45,281 nucleotides of DNA. Origin: Ga0077536 sp943370145 (GTDB lineage: Bacteria; Pseudomonadota; Gammaproteobacteria; Ga0077536). The position numbers and the translations under genes were made by a program. Below the pieces are notes generated by a model that was not told where the DNA came from, made no database searches, and saw only the letters and a program-made list of their open reading frames with translations. The first letter of the stretch is position 1. Each line of letters opens with the position of its first letter. The stretch covers positions 1 to 45,281 of the forward strand of contig CALRPY020000035.1 in the NCBI GenBank assembly GCA_943370145.1. Reading direction: 5' to 3'. Positions 1 to 7,728 of this stretch are shown in pieces.

Positions 1-1
1 C

Positions 2-889
2 GTGCCGCTGACGAGCGCCGGCCAGGTCGCGTTCGCCGCCGATCTCGCCACGCGGCTGCTGCCGACGCTCGCCGCCACGCCGCGCGTACTCCTGATCCAC
101 GGCAATGGCCCGCAGGTGGGCCACATGCTCGTCCGCGTGGAGGCCGCGCTCGCCGCGGCCTACGCGCAACCCCTCGATGTGTGCGTCGCCGAGACCGAGG
201 GCGAACTCGGTTACGTGCTCGCCCAGGCGATCATCAACGCGCTGCGCGCGCAAGGCCTCGCGCGTGAGGTCGTCACCGTGCTGACCCAGGTGCTCGTCGA
301 TGCCGCCGACCCCGCGTTCGCGCGCCCGACCAAGCCGGTCGGCGGCTTTCACGGCGCGGCGGATGCGGCCCGCCTGCGCGCGCAGGGTCAAGCGCTGCAG
401 GAAGACGCGGCGGGCCGGGGCTTTCGCCGGGTGGTCGCGTCGCCGCGGCCGCTCGCGGTGCTGGAGACCGCGGCGATTGCGCGGCTGGTCGACGCCCGGG
501 TGCTGGTGATCGCCGCCGGCGGCGGCGGCATCCCGGTGCGCGAAGTGGCCGGACGCATCGAGGGGGTCGAGGCGGTCGTGGACAAGGACGCGAGCGCCGC
601 GCTGCTTGCCGACGCGCTCGATTTCGACACGCTCCTGATGCTGACCGACGTGCCGCAGGCCTGTCGGGATTTCGGGCGCGCCGGCGAACGGGCGATCGGG
701 CGTACCACGCCCGCCGAACTCGCGGCGCTCGCCGCGGCCGGTCATTTCACCCCCGGCAGCATGTTGCCGAAAGTCGAAGCGGCCTGCGCGTTCGTCGATC
801 GCGCGGCGCGTTGTGCGATCATCTGCGCACCCGACAACCTCGAAGCGGCGCTGGCCGGCACGGCCGGCACCCGCGTGGAGCACGCATGA
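2..889 (+). CDS. arcC: Carbamate kinase, 5'-truncated by the window edge
   Basis: Carbamate kinase interconverts carbamoyl phosphate plus ADP with carbamate/ammonia plus ATP, usually at the end of arginine or purine/allantoin degradation, in the cytosol. About 295 residues are visible. The amino-acid-kinase fold is recognised from HGNGPQVGHML near visible residue 33, an AAGGGGIPV stretch in the middle, VDKDASAALLA, and the C-terminal FTPGSMLPKVEAACAF. The family is about 310 residues and starts with an ALGGNAL strand that is absent here, so the true start lies upstream of base 1 and the first codon shown (GTG) is internal. The stop overlaps the next start as ATGA at 886-889, which implies translational coupling to the P-loop protein downstream. 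No arginine deiminase or transcarbamylase is visible, so the pathway cannot be fixed. Confidence 0.9.
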   Translation: MPLTSAGQVAFAADLATRLLPTLAATPRVLLIHGNGPQVGHMLVRVEAALAAAYAQPLDVCVAETEGELGYVLAQAIINALRAQGLAREVVTVLTQVLVDAADPAFARPTKPVGGFHGAADAARLRAQGQALQEDAAGRGFRRVVASPRPLAVLETAAIARLVDARVLVIAAGGGGIPVREVAGRIEGVEAVVDKDASAALLADALDFDTLLMLTDVPQACRDFGRAGERAIGRTTPAELAALAAAGHFTPGSMLPKVEAACAFVDRAARCAIICAPDNLEAALAGTAGTRVEHA

Positions 890-2232
890 ACGACTCCCCG
901 GCGGTGCCCGCGAACGTCCTCATCATGGGCGCGGCCGGGCGCGATTTTCACGATTTCCTGCGCTATTTCCGCGCCCGCCCCGAATACCGCGTGCGGGCCT
1001 TCACCGCCACGCAGATTCCCTACATCGCCGCGCGCGCGTTTCCGCGCGAGCTCGCCGGGCCGCTGTACGACGCGGACATCCCGATCCATCCCGAAGCGGA
1101 TCTGGCCGCGCTCGTCGCGCGCCACGCCATCGACTGGGTGTTTCTCAGCTACAGCGATCTCGCGCACGAGGACGTCATGCACAAGGCCAGCCTCGTGCAG
1201 GCGCTGGGTGCGAACTTCGGCCTGCTCGGGCCCGGGGCGACGGAGCTGGTGGCGACGAAGCCGGTCGTCGCGATCGTCGCCGCGCGCACCGGTGCCGGCA
1301 AGAGTCCACTCGCCCAGTGGCTCGCGCGCGGGTTGCGCGAGGCGGGTATCCGCGCCGGCGTCATCCGTCACCCGATGCCCTACGGCGACCTGCGCCGGCA
1401 GGCGGTGCAGCGCTTCGCGAGCGTCGACGATCTCGAGCGCCACGCGTGCACGGTCGAGGAGCGCGAGGAATACGAACCCTACGTCGACGCGGGGCTGACC
1501 ATCTTCGCCGGCGTCGACTATGCGCAGGTGCTCGCGGCGGCGACCGCGGAGTCCGAGCTCATCCTGTGGGACGGCGGCAACAACGACAGCCCCTTCCTGC
1601 GGCCGGATTTGATGATCTGCGTGCTCGACGCACTGCGCCCTGGCCACGAGCTGCGCTACTACCCCGGCGAGACCAACCTGCGTCGCGCCGACATCGTGGT
1701 CATCAACAAGGTCGGCGGGGCGGCGCGCACCGACGTCGAGGCGATGCGCGCGAGCGTCACGGCGTTGAACCCGGATGCCGCGATCGTCGAGGCCGACCTC
1801 GTCGTCAGCGTCGACAGCCCGGCGGCGATCGCGGGCCGGCGCGTGCTGGTCATCGAGGACGGCCCGACCCTGACCCACGGCGGCATGCGCTACGGCGCCG
1901 GCACGATCGCCGCCCGCCGCCACGGCGCGGCCGAACTGGTCGAGCCGCGCGCGACGGCGGTCGGCTCGATCGCCGAGACCCTCGCCGCGTACCCCGAGCT
2001 GCACGGCGTGCTGCCGGCGCTGGGGTATGCGCCCGCGCAGCTGGCCGACCTCGCCGCAACGATCGCGGCGACCATCCGCACCGGTGGCGCGGAGCTGGTT
2101 CTCGACGCGAGCCCCTGCCGCCTGGAGCGCCTCATCCCGTTCGACGCGCCCAGCCTGCGCGTGCGTTATGCCTTCGAACAGCGCAGTGGTGCGCCGCTGC
2201 TGGACGCGGTGCGCGCGCTGTGCGGACGCTGA
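886..2232 (+). CDS. Cyclic 2,3-diphosphoglycerate synthetase-like P-loop protein
   Basis: This 448-residue cytosolic protein resembles the archaeal cyclic-2,3-diphosphoglycerate synthetase family, which also occurs in bacteria beside carbamate kinase genes. It has an N-terminal Rossmann-like strand (VLIMGAAGRDFHDF, residues 11-24), a Walker A motif (ARTGAGKS, 133-140), a DGGNNDSPF motif in the middle, and a VVINKVGG segment like the NKxD guanine-recognition motif of GTPases, but with Gly for Asp. The ATG at 886 is chosen because it overlaps the kinase stop by four bases; earlier in-frame codons lie inside arcC. Archaeal relatives make a thermoprotectant, whereas the bacterial role is not established. 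The tight coupling suggests a function tied to carbamoyl-phosphate or ATP chemistry. That is inference. Confidence 0.72.
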   Translation: MNDSPAVPANVLIMGAAGRDFHDFLRYFRARPEYRVRAFTATQIPYIAARAFPRELAGPLYDADIPIHPEADLAALVARHAIDWVFLSYSDLAHEDVMHKASLVQALGANFGLLGPGATELVATKPVVAIVAARTGAGKSPLAQWLARGLREAGIRAGVIRHPMPYGDLRRQAVQRFASVDDLERHACTVEEREEYEPYVDAGLTIFAGVDYAQVLAAATAESELILWDGGNNDSPFLRPDLMICVLDALRPGHELRYYPGETNLRRADIVVINKVGGAARTDVEAMRASVTALNPDAAIVEADLVVSVDSPAAIAGRRVLVIEDGPTLTHGGMRYGAGTIAARRHGAAELVEPRATAVGSIAETLAAYPELHGVLPALGYAPAQLADLAATIAATIRTGGAELVLDASPCRLERLIPFDAPSLRVRYAFEQRSGAPLLDAVRALCGR

Positions 2233-2317
2233 CCCGGGGGTCAATACGTGGAATCGACAGCATCGCGCCGCCGCGCTTTGCGGTAAGGTCGGCCTTCCAC
2301 GCAAGAGACGTTGCCCG

Positions 2318-2641
2318 ATGCGCATGAATCCGGATCCCTTCCTGTTTCCCAACGGCCGCGGCCAGCCACCCGGGCTGCTCGCCCGCATCCTCGCGACCGT
2401 GGCCGCCGCGGGCTTGTTCGTGCTCGCCTTCATGATGTCCGCGTTCGTGCTCGCCGGCGCGCTGGTCCTGGGGCTGGTCGCCTGGGGCTGGTTCTGGTGG
2501 AAGACACGCGCGGTGCGCCGTGCGCTGCGGGAGCAGATGCGCAACGCGCCGCCCGGCAGCCGTGCCTCCGGCGGCCGCGAGATCACGATCATCGAGGGCG
2601 AGGTCATCCGCGACACCGACGAGCGCACCCCCCCGCGCTGA
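2318..2641 (+). CDS. Small two-helix membrane protein, unknown function
   Basis: A 107-residue protein with a proline/glycine-rich N-terminus (residues 1-22), then a hydrophobic stretch, roughly residues 22-62, long enough for two transmembrane helices (around GLFVLAFMMSAFVLAGALVL and LVAWGWFWW). A basic and then acidic C-terminal tail ends in DTDERTPPR. I do not recognise a named family. The ATG at 2318 is preceded by a weak purine run (AAGAGA, 2302-2307); an ATG two codons later is an alternative start. It begins 85 bases after the P-loop gene, so it may have its own promoter. Composition matches its neighbours. Confidence 0.6.
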   Translation: MRMNPDPFLFPNGRGQPPGLLARILATVAAAGLFVLAFMMSAFVLAGALVLGLVAWGWFWWKTRAVRRALREQMRNAPPGSRASGGREITIIEGEVIRDTDERTPPR

Positions 2642-2665
2642 GGCCGGCATCCCGCGAAATCCGGG

Positions 2666-2694
2666 TTCAAATCGTCACGAAACCGATCGATACT
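2666..2694 (+). promoter_or_regulatory. Possible sigma70-type promoter of the 24-codon ORF
   Basis: A TTCAAA hexamer (2666-2671) and a GATACT hexamer (2689-2694) are separated by 17 bases. They would start transcription near 2701, just upstream of the strong ribosome site at 2714. The match is moderate and depends on the small unit being real. Confidence 0.3.
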
Positions 2695-2728
2695 GGACGC
2701 TCCGCTCGTTTTGAAAGGAGGTGATCCA

Positions 2729-2803
2729 ATGTCTAGTGAGATTAACGTGGTGTCGACGCAGCCTTTGGATCCCGCTCGTGCCACGGTGGAGACACCGCGG
2801 TAG
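2729..2803 (+). CDS. 24-codon small ORF with maximal Shine-Dalgarno
   Basis: The peptide begins MSSEINVVSTQPLDP and ends ATVETPR: 24 residues, no Cys, no membrane segment. I recognise no family; it lacks the Glu-Tyr pair of PqqA and the C-terminal motif of mycofactocin precursors. The notable part is the leader. AAAGGAGGTGATCCA at 2714-2728 is complementary to the whole anti-Shine-Dalgarno tail of 16S rRNA, with GGAGG seven bases before the ATG. The ORF sits alone between convergent genes and is followed by a folded segment (2821-2857) and a rho-independent terminator (2859-2885), giving a predicted transcript of about 185 nt. It could be a small protein, a leader peptide with nothing downstream to regulate, or an sRNA whose tail match has another purpose. 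The ribosome site is certain from sequence; translation is inferred. Confidence 0.4.
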   Translation: MSSEINVVSTQPLDPARATVETPR

Positions 2804-2820
2804 AGGGGAATTCACGGAAT

Positions 2821-2857
2821 GTGAGATCCAGGGGTTGAAGTCGATCTTCAATCTCAC
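2821..2857 (+). other. Inverted-repeat RNA fold after the small ORF
   Basis: GTGAGA (2821-2826) pairs with TCTCAC (2852-2857). Inside it, TTGAAG (2835-2840) pairs with CTTCAA (2846-2851) around a five-base loop, leaving TCCAGGGG bulged on the 5' side. It stands directly before the terminator stem, so the transcript would end in two stacked hairpins. The role is unknown. Confidence 0.35.
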
Positions 2858-2858
2858 T

Positions 2859-2885
2859 GAAGGCCGCAGCGATGCGGCCTTCTTT
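2859..2885 (+). terminator. Rho-independent terminator of the small unit
   Basis: A perfect ten-base stem (GAAGGCCGCA at 2859-2868 with TGCGGCCTTC at 2873-2882) closes a GCGA tetraloop and is followed by TTTATT. It also lies directly after the stop codon of the opposing hydratase gene and may serve both directions, although the T tract is good only on the + strand. Confidence 0.75.
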
Positions 2886-3780
2886 ATTCCGGGCTCCCGT
2901 CCGCTTCGCCAGCGGCCACGCAGGCCAGCAACGAAGCGAGCGGCACCAGGCCGATCTCGGCGGTGAAGAGACGCTCGCCGCGCGCCGTGAAGCCGAGGCA
3001 GCGGTGCACCACCCGCTGCGCCACGCTCGCCGGGTGATGGCTGACGACGATGTTCAGCCGGTCGTTGCTGCGCAGCCGCGCCAGCGCTTCCAGATCGGTC
3101 GTGATTTCGTGGTGCGAGTAGACCATCGGTTCGGCCATGAAGTCGTGCCGCTGGTGGAGGCCGTGCTCCAGCAGCGCGCTGGAGATGAGGCTCGCCGGGT
3201 AGATCTCCGGAAAGCGCACGCGGTTCTCCAGTTCGTCGAAATAGCGGAAGGGGTCGATGCCGGCCGCCGCCAGGAAGTTCTTCGCGTTCGCGGTCAGCAT
3301 GAACTTGCGCTTCAGGAACCAGCTGTCACCGGGCACCACGCTGCGGTCCGGCAGCCCGTCTAGCGCACGCGCGAAGGTCGCTTCGTCGGGCAGGGCCTGC
3401 GGCGCGGAGTGCGCGCCGCGCAGCGCGCCCAGCGCGGCCGTGCGGCCGTTGCGCCTGATCACGAAGCGATGCGACGTCGCATCGGCGCCGGCATGCCGGC
3501 CCCGCACCGTCACGCCGAGCATGTCGTCGGCGCGCACCGCGTCGATGAAACGGACCTGCAGCGTGCTGTAGCGGGATTCCCCCCCGCCACCCGCCGCGCC
3601 GCGGACGTCGCGCACGGTCTCGAGTCCGCAGGCGCCGAGCTGGAAACCGAGGGCGATCGGACCGCCGAAGGGATTGCCCGCGATGCGCTGCCACTTGTGT
3701 CGATCGTGGAAGGGGTTGAAGTCGTCCGAGGCGAAGCGGGCGACGTCGATGTGCAGGGCGGTGAGGCGTGTCTCGAACAT
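2884..3780 (-). CDS. MaoC-like double hot-dog dehydratase/hydratase
   Basis: A 298-residue protein of two hot-dog halves. The N-terminal half carries the hydratase signature in the form DDFNPFHDRHKW (residues 19-30), with Asp, Asn and His as in the MaoC and 2-enoyl-CoA hydratase 2 families (D/N-x2-H catalytic pair), followed by FGGPIALGFQLG, which would line the acyl tunnel. The second half, from about residue 150 on, keeps the fold but no clear second catalytic motif. Family members hydrate enoyl-CoA or enoyl-ACP thioesters in the cytosol. No fatty-acid gene is adjacent. The ATG at 3780 is the only good start and the gene is monocistronic. The substrate is not predictable. Confidence 0.75.
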   Translation of the reverse strand: MFETRLTALHIDVARFASDDFNPFHDRHKWQRIAGNPFGGPIALGFQLGACGLETVRDVRGAAGGGGESRYSTLQVRFIDAVRADDMLGVTVRGRHAGADATSHRFVIRRNGRTAALGALRGAHSAPQALPDEATFARALDGLPDRSVVPGDSWFLKRKFMLTANAKNFLAAAGIDPFRYFDELENRVRFPEIYPASLISSALLEHGLHQRHDFMAEPMVYSHHEITTDLEALARLRSNDRLNIVVSHHPASVAQRVVHRCLGFTARGERLFTAEIGLVPLASLLACVAAGEADGSPE

Positions 3781-3845
3781 GGGGCGTGGAATCCTTTCCT
3801 CGGTCGAGTCCGGTGCGGGGGCGCCGCCGCGGCGGGCGCGGCACT

Positions 3846-4685
3846 TCAGCCGCGTGGCCGACCGCTGAGGTGCGCCGCAACGTCGCGCCCCAGGATGTCG
3901 ATCGCCCCCATCATCTCGGCGTCGAACAGCCGGCTCGCGGCATCCGCGTCGCGTGACATTACCAGCAGCCTGCCACGATACGCGAGGCGGCGCTCGCTGC
4001 CGCGCCCATCTGCGTCGCAGTCGAGCGTGCGCGCACGCGCAATGACGATCAGGCGGTACTGGTAACCGGGTTCGAATTCGATTTCGAGACCCACGATGTC
4101 GACGTCGGCGACCCGGGCGGGCGCGAGGTCGGCGACGCGCAGCCCGCAGCCCTCGCCGCTCGCGGTCGGCAACAACCCGACCTGCCGGCCCTCGGCCTGC
4201 AGGTGCTCGAAGGCGCGCTGCGCGACGTGCGTGCCGAGGGTCGATGCGAGCGCCGTGTCCGGCGCGAGGAAGCGGGTAGCTTGCGCCGAATCAAGGGTTT
4301 CGACCTCGGCGCGCGCCATGCCATCGGCCACTGCGGTGCTCACGCCGGCGACGGCCAGTGCACCGATCATCACCCCGGCGCAGGCGCCGAACAGCGGGCC
4401 GAGGCCTGCGCACATCACCAGCGACGCATCGACCGCATGTTCGTAGGGCATGGGTTCGCCGGGCTGACCCACGGCGCGATACTCGGGCTGGAGGCGCCCG
4501 CGCGTCGTGAGCTGCACGTCATGCGCGGGCTGCGGGCGCAGCAGCAGGAGCGCGGCGCCAGTCGTCGTCGCGGGCGAGGGCGTCGGCGGGGCCGTCGCGC
4601 ACGCGGTGAGCGCCAGCGCGACGAGTGCGCAGACGCAGCGTTTCACGCGGTCCGGCCAGCGGGGCATGCGCGTCCGCGGGCGCAC
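3846..4685 (-). CDS. Putative outer-membrane or periplasmic lipoprotein
   Basis: A 279-residue protein with a signal sequence ending in a lipobox, LALTACATAP, so Cys near residue 28 would be lipidated. A hydrophobic Gly/Ala-rich stretch (LVMCAGLGPLFGACAGVMIGALAVAGV) lies in the first half, and an Ala/Arg-rich acidic region follows. I recognise no domain. The GTG at 4685 is preferred because GGGAG stands seven bases upstream inside the end of copD; the ATG at 4667 has no ribosome site. It is four bases after copD and reads in the same direction as copD and copC, so it is probably co-transcribed. A role in copper handling is inference from position only. Confidence 0.6.
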   Translation of the reverse strand: MRPRTRMPRWPDRVKRCVCALVALALTACATAPPTPSPATTTGAALLLLRPQPAHDVQLTTRGRLQPEYRAVGQPGEPMPYEHAVDASLVMCAGLGPLFGACAGVMIGALAVAGVSTAVADGMARAEVETLDSAQATRFLAPDTALASTLGTHVAQRAFEHLQAEGRQVGLLPTASGEGCGLRVADLAPARVADVDIVGLEIEFEPGYQYRLIVIARARTLDCDADGRGSERRLAYRGRLLVMSRDADAASRLFDAEMMGAIDILGRDVAAHLSGRPRG

Positions 4686-4689
4686 GTCG

Positions 4690-6285
4690 TCACTCCCGGT
4701 AGAAGAGCAGCAGCAGCCCGATCATCACGAGGCTGCCCGTCCACAGGGCGCCGCAGAGGCGTGGCGCCGGCGCCGGCAGGCGCAGCTCGAGCCAGCGTCC
4801 GATGCCCGCAAGCAGGGCGAACACCGCGATCCCTGCGTGCGAGACTTCGATCAGGAACTCCTGCTTGGTGCCGAGCGCGGTGTGCGTGTGGGTCAGCAGC
4901 ACGGCGCCCCCGATGAAACAGAGCAGGGGGAAGGTATAGCGCCAGCGTGTCGCGGCCAGTGCCCCGACCTGCACCCGCCATTCCATGAAGCCGATCGCGA
5001 TCGGCAGCAGGGTGGCCAGGCGGTGCTGAAGCACCGAGGGGCTGCGCAGCTGCTCGAAGAATCCTTCCGGGCCCAGCGGCCAGCCGGTGGGTTGGACGAT
5101 CAGCTGCAGAAACACCGCGAACGGCAGGAAGACCAGCGGCCAGTGGCGCGCCCACTGCGCGAGGCCGAGACGGTGCATGATCGCCAGCACGCCGATCAGC
5201 AGCATGAACGCGCCGGAAATGTTGTGGTTGAAATTGCTCTGCACGCGCTCGACCGCAGTCGACGGATTGAAGAAATCGAGCGGCGACGCGTAGTCCGCGG
5301 TCAGCGCCGCGTAATCGGGTGGCGACAGCTGCGGCTTCTTCGCCGCCAGCGTGTCGATCACCTCGGCCAGCGTCGCGCGTTCGGTCTGCAGGTCGACGGC
5401 GGGCGGCGTCGCGGCGAGGCTCGCGCCGAGCAGCATGATCGCGAGCAGGGCGACGAGTTCGGCCTCGATGTACACCGGTACGCGATGGCGGGTGTCGGCG
5501 CAGGCGCCCGCCCTGCGCCACCGGCGCGTGTGGACGAAGTTCAGCGCCGCGAGCGTCAGCGCGATGGCGAACAGCAGCCCCTTCGCGATCACCATCACGC
5601 CGTAGTTGGTGCCGATCACCGACGCCCAGTCGCCGACGTAGTGGCTCGCGATGTAGATACCGGCGCCGAGCAGCGTCGCCACGCAGGCGAGTCCGAGCGG
5701 GGAGAAGCGGGCGAGCAGGCGCGGCCAGGCGTCTGAGGCCGCCTTGCGCAGGTCGGCGCAGAGCAGGAGCCCGATGACGCCGCCAACCCACACCACCGCC
5801 GCGGTCTGGTGCAGGATGGTGGTCAGCATCAGCGGCAGCACGTGTTCGAGGCGGCTGACGGCATGCACGACCCAGGCGCCGCTGACGGTCAGTGCGCCCA
5901 TCGCGGCCAGTGTCAGCGCCCAGCGCAGGCGGCTGCGGGCGCCGCCGCGCAGCCAGTACAGCAGCGCGGCGAAGCCCACGACGAGGCCGAGGCGCACGCA
6001 ACTCGCCTGCGCGAAGCCCGTGCCGAGGTATGCGCGGATGGGCCACGCGGCGCCGTCCTCGGCGAGACCCCACGGCCCGACCAGCAGCATGCCGCCCAGC
6101 GACGCGGCGGCGAGCAGTGCGCCTCGCGCCGCCACCTGCAGCACCCGCGCCTCGTGGGCGCTGGCGACGCCCGCGACCGGGCGCAGCACCGCGAGGCAGA
6201 ACACCGTGCCGCCGACGCTCGCGGCGAGTCCCGCCAGCGCGAGGGCGTGCAGGATGACGGTCAGGTAGCCGGCCAGCTGAACCAT
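4690..6285 (-). CDS. copD: CopD-family copper resistance membrane protein, extended
   Basis: A 531-residue integral membrane protein. Residues 1 to about 300 form the CopD region of eight or so helices, including HALALAGLAASVGG, the YLGTGFAQASCVRLGL segment and the histidine-containing ILHQTAAVVWVGGV segment. The C-terminal 230 residues add further helices with conserved-looking histidines (NFNHNISGAF, LLTHTHTALGT, LIEVSHAGIA). CopD proteins work with periplasmic CopC in copper uptake or resistance at the inner membrane. Typical CopD is about 300 residues, so this is a longer fused form. It starts 12 bases after the copC stop, and the lipoprotein follows by four bases. Confidence 0.8.
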   Translation of the reverse strand: MVQLAGYLTVILHALALAGLAASVGGTVFCLAVLRPVAGVASAHEARVLQVAARGALLAAASLGGMLLVGPWGLAEDGAAWPIRAYLGTGFAQASCVRLGLVVGFAALLYWLRGGARSRLRWALTLAAMGALTVSGAWVVHAVSRLEHVLPLMLTTILHQTAAVVWVGGVIGLLLCADLRKAASDAWPRLLARFSPLGLACVATLLGAGIYIASHYVGDWASVIGTNYGVMVIAKGLLFAIALTLAALNFVHTRRWRRAGACADTRHRVPVYIEAELVALLAIMLLGASLAATPPAVDLQTERATLAEVIDTLAAKKPQLSPPDYAALTADYASPLDFFNPSTAVERVQSNFNHNISGAFMLLIGVLAIMHRLGLAQWARHWPLVFLPFAVFLQLIVQPTGWPLGPEGFFEQLRSPSVLQHRLATLLPIAIGFMEWRVQVGALAATRWRYTFPLLCFIGGAVLLTHTHTALGTKQEFLIEVSHAGIAVFALLAGIGRWLELRLPAPAPRLCGALWTGSLVMIGLLLLFYRE

Positions 6286-6297
6286 GTCCGACTGCGC

Positions 6298-6675
6298 TCA
6301 GCGCAGGCCCTGAAGCGTGAAACGCAGCACGCCCTGGGTCGCATGGCCGTCGGTCGCCAGCACCTTGTAGTGCAGCGTGTAGGCCCCGTTCTGGAGATCG
6401 GGCGGCAGGGTCGCGCGGATGATGGCGGGTTGCGGCGCGATGTCCACGAGCGTCTGCGTGCTGCCGTCGGCGCGATCGAGCTTCACGTGCGTGAGCTTTT
6501 TTTCGAGCTTCGCGTTGAACCTGAGCACGACCTCGGCGGGCACGCGCGTGAGCACCGAACGGTCGGGTGGCGTGGCGTCGACGACGATAGCGTGGGCGAC
6601 GGCGGCCGTGCCGTGACCAACGCCCGCGAGGAGGGCGACAAGACACAGCAGACGGGTCAGGATTGCGGCATTCAT
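6298..6675 (-). CDS. copC: CopC-type periplasmic copper-binding protein
   Basis: A 125-residue protein with a signal peptide cut near AVAHA-IVV, placing a His at or near the mature N-terminus (His28), as in the CopC Cu(II) site. The second ligand set is the C-terminal TDGHATQGVLRF, with Asp109 and His111. The intervening beta-sandwich has the family features PPDRSVLTRVP and VLRFNAKLEK. There are no Met-rich loops, so it is a Cu(II)-only type. It is the first gene of a copC-copD-lipoprotein unit, and its start is 95 bases from the divergent DUF488 gene. Confidence 0.88.
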   Translation of the reverse strand: MNAAILTRLLCLVALLAGVGHGTAAVAHAIVVDATPPDRSVLTRVPAEVVLRFNAKLEKKLTHVKLDRADGSTQTLVDIAPQPAIIRATLPPDLQNGAYTLHYKVLATDGHATQGVLRFTLQGLR

Positions 6676-6770
6676 CGGCGGATTTTAACGGATCCGGCGC
6701 GCTCGGCGGCGATCCACATCACGTGGCGGTCTCGTCGACGCCCGCGCCGGCCGCGGAGGAGGGACAGGTG

Positions 6771-7196
6771 ATGAGTGTGCACGTCGTGCGCCTGGGCAGT
6801 CCGCGCGTGCCGGGTGAAGGCCTGCGGCTGGGGACGGTGCGGCGACCGCCGCGCGGTGTGGCGAAGGCGGATTTCGCGCGGCTCGACTACTACGATCTCT
6901 GGCTGCCGACGCTCGCGCCGAGCGCGGCGCTGCTCGCGGCGAGCCGCGCGGCGGGCAGCGTCGCCGCGGACTGGCCGCGCTTCGCGCGCCATTATCTCGC
7001 GGAAATGAAGCGGCCGGACGCGGCACACCTGCTGAACCTGCTGGCCGCGTTGTCGCAGCGCACGGATTTCTCGGTTGGTTGCTACTGCGCCGACGAGAAT
7101 TTCTGCCACCGCTCGCTGCTGACACGACTGCTGCGCGAGCGGGGGGCGATCTTCGCCCCGCCCGCCCCGGCAGAGACCGGCCGCGAGGCCGGGTGA
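6771..7196 (+). CDS. DUF488 family protein
   Basis: A 141-residue protein of the DUF488/YeaO type. It opens with VHVVRLGSPR, has RLDYYDLWLPTLAPS, and carries the characteristic SVGCYCADENFCHRSLL near residues 105-120, whose Cys and His residues may bind metal. The function of the family is not established. The ATG at 6771 is chosen for its purine-rich ribosome site (GGAGGAGGG from 6756); the in-frame ORF opens 36 codons earlier without a family match. The last ten or so codons (ending AETGREAG) and the stop lie inside a dispersed repeat unit (7168-7221), so the C-terminus appears to have been supplied by repeat insertion. Confidence 0.75.
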   Translation: MSVHVVRLGSPRVPGEGLRLGTVRRPPRGVAKADFARLDYYDLWLPTLAPSAALLAASRAAGSVAADWPRFARHYLAEMKRPDAAHLLNLLAALSQRTDFSVGCYCADENFCHRSLLTRLLRERGAIFAPPAPAETGREAG

Positions 7197-7221
7197 GGGT
7201 CGTTTTTAACCGGCGCCGCGC
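7168..7221 (+). repeat. REP-like unit, copy A
   Basis: A copy of a 50-60 bp intergenic repeat of the form CCGGCCG-gaggccGGGTGAGGG-YCRTTT-GGCGCCGCGCC. Other copies are at 7674-7728 (same strand), 15499-15558 (opposite strand) and 44991-45043 (same strand). This copy overlaps the 3' end of the DUF488 gene and provides its stop codon. Confidence 0.65.
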
Positions 7222-7273
7222 CATCGGATGCGCCCCTCACCCGCCTGCTTTGCCGTCGACCTCTTCCGCGGGC

Positions 7274-7665
7274 GCTGTCTCTTGGTCCCATTTGGGCGCG
7301 GGTGGCAGTGTTCACGTGCTGTTGGGCCACCGAGAACACCGAGAACACCGAGATTTTTCAAGTGGCACTGAGCCAGCGGTCGACGGCGCGGCCATTGACC
7401 GGACCACGCTCAAATAAGCGACTTCTCTGCGTCCTCCGTGAGCTCCGTGGTCAACATTCGGCGCCGGTTGCCGCGGCAACGCCGGGTTTCACCACGGAGC
7501 GCACGGAGAACACGGAGAACACGGAGAAGAACGGTGAATGGCGGAATGCGCCTCTGCCGTGGCAATGCCGGCCGGGCGGCACCTGCCCACCCGAACCTCT
7601 CGGTGTTCGGTGGCCCATCAAAGTCTGTATCCCGGTACCGGCGTCCAAATGTGACCAAGAGACGG
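7274..7665. mobile_element. MITE-like element with terminal inverted repeats, copy 1
   Basis: The 5' end reads GCTGTCTCTTGGTC and continues with CATTTGGGCGCGGG. The 3' end (7631-7665) reads, on the other strand, CCGTCTCTTGGTCAC then ATTTGGACGCCGG, giving imperfect terminal inverted repeats of about 28 bases. Inside are microsatellite-like runs (GAGAACACC on one side, GAGAACACG on the other), CTCCGTGGTCAAcATTC, and a GTTGCCGCGGCAACGCC palindrome. No ORF in it looks real. The 392 bp element is bracketed by direct REP-like units A and B. Together they fill the 513-base gap between the DUF488 and AlaX genes. Confidence 0.5.
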
Positions 7666-7673
7666 CCCGCCCC

Positions 7674-7728
7674 GGGAGAGGCCGGCCGTGAGGCCGGGTG
7701 AGGGCCATTTCAGGCTGGCGCCGCGCCG
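7674..7728 (+). repeat. REP-like unit, copy B
   Basis: Reads GGGAGAGGCCGGCCGTGAGG, then the GGGTGAGGGCCATTT core, then GGCGCCGCGCCG. It overlaps the 3' end of the opposite-strand AlaX gene, whose last codons (IGAAPA) and TGA stop come from the repeat. Confidence 0.65.

Noticed and set aside
742..2784. A 680-codon minus-strand open frame
   Set aside because: It is the antisense of arcC and the P-loop gene, with biased Arg/Ala composition and no recognisable domain.
3768..3956. Short plus-strand ORF between the hydratase and lipoprotein genes
   Set aside because: It overlaps both opposite-strand genes and has no ribosome site or recognisable sequence.
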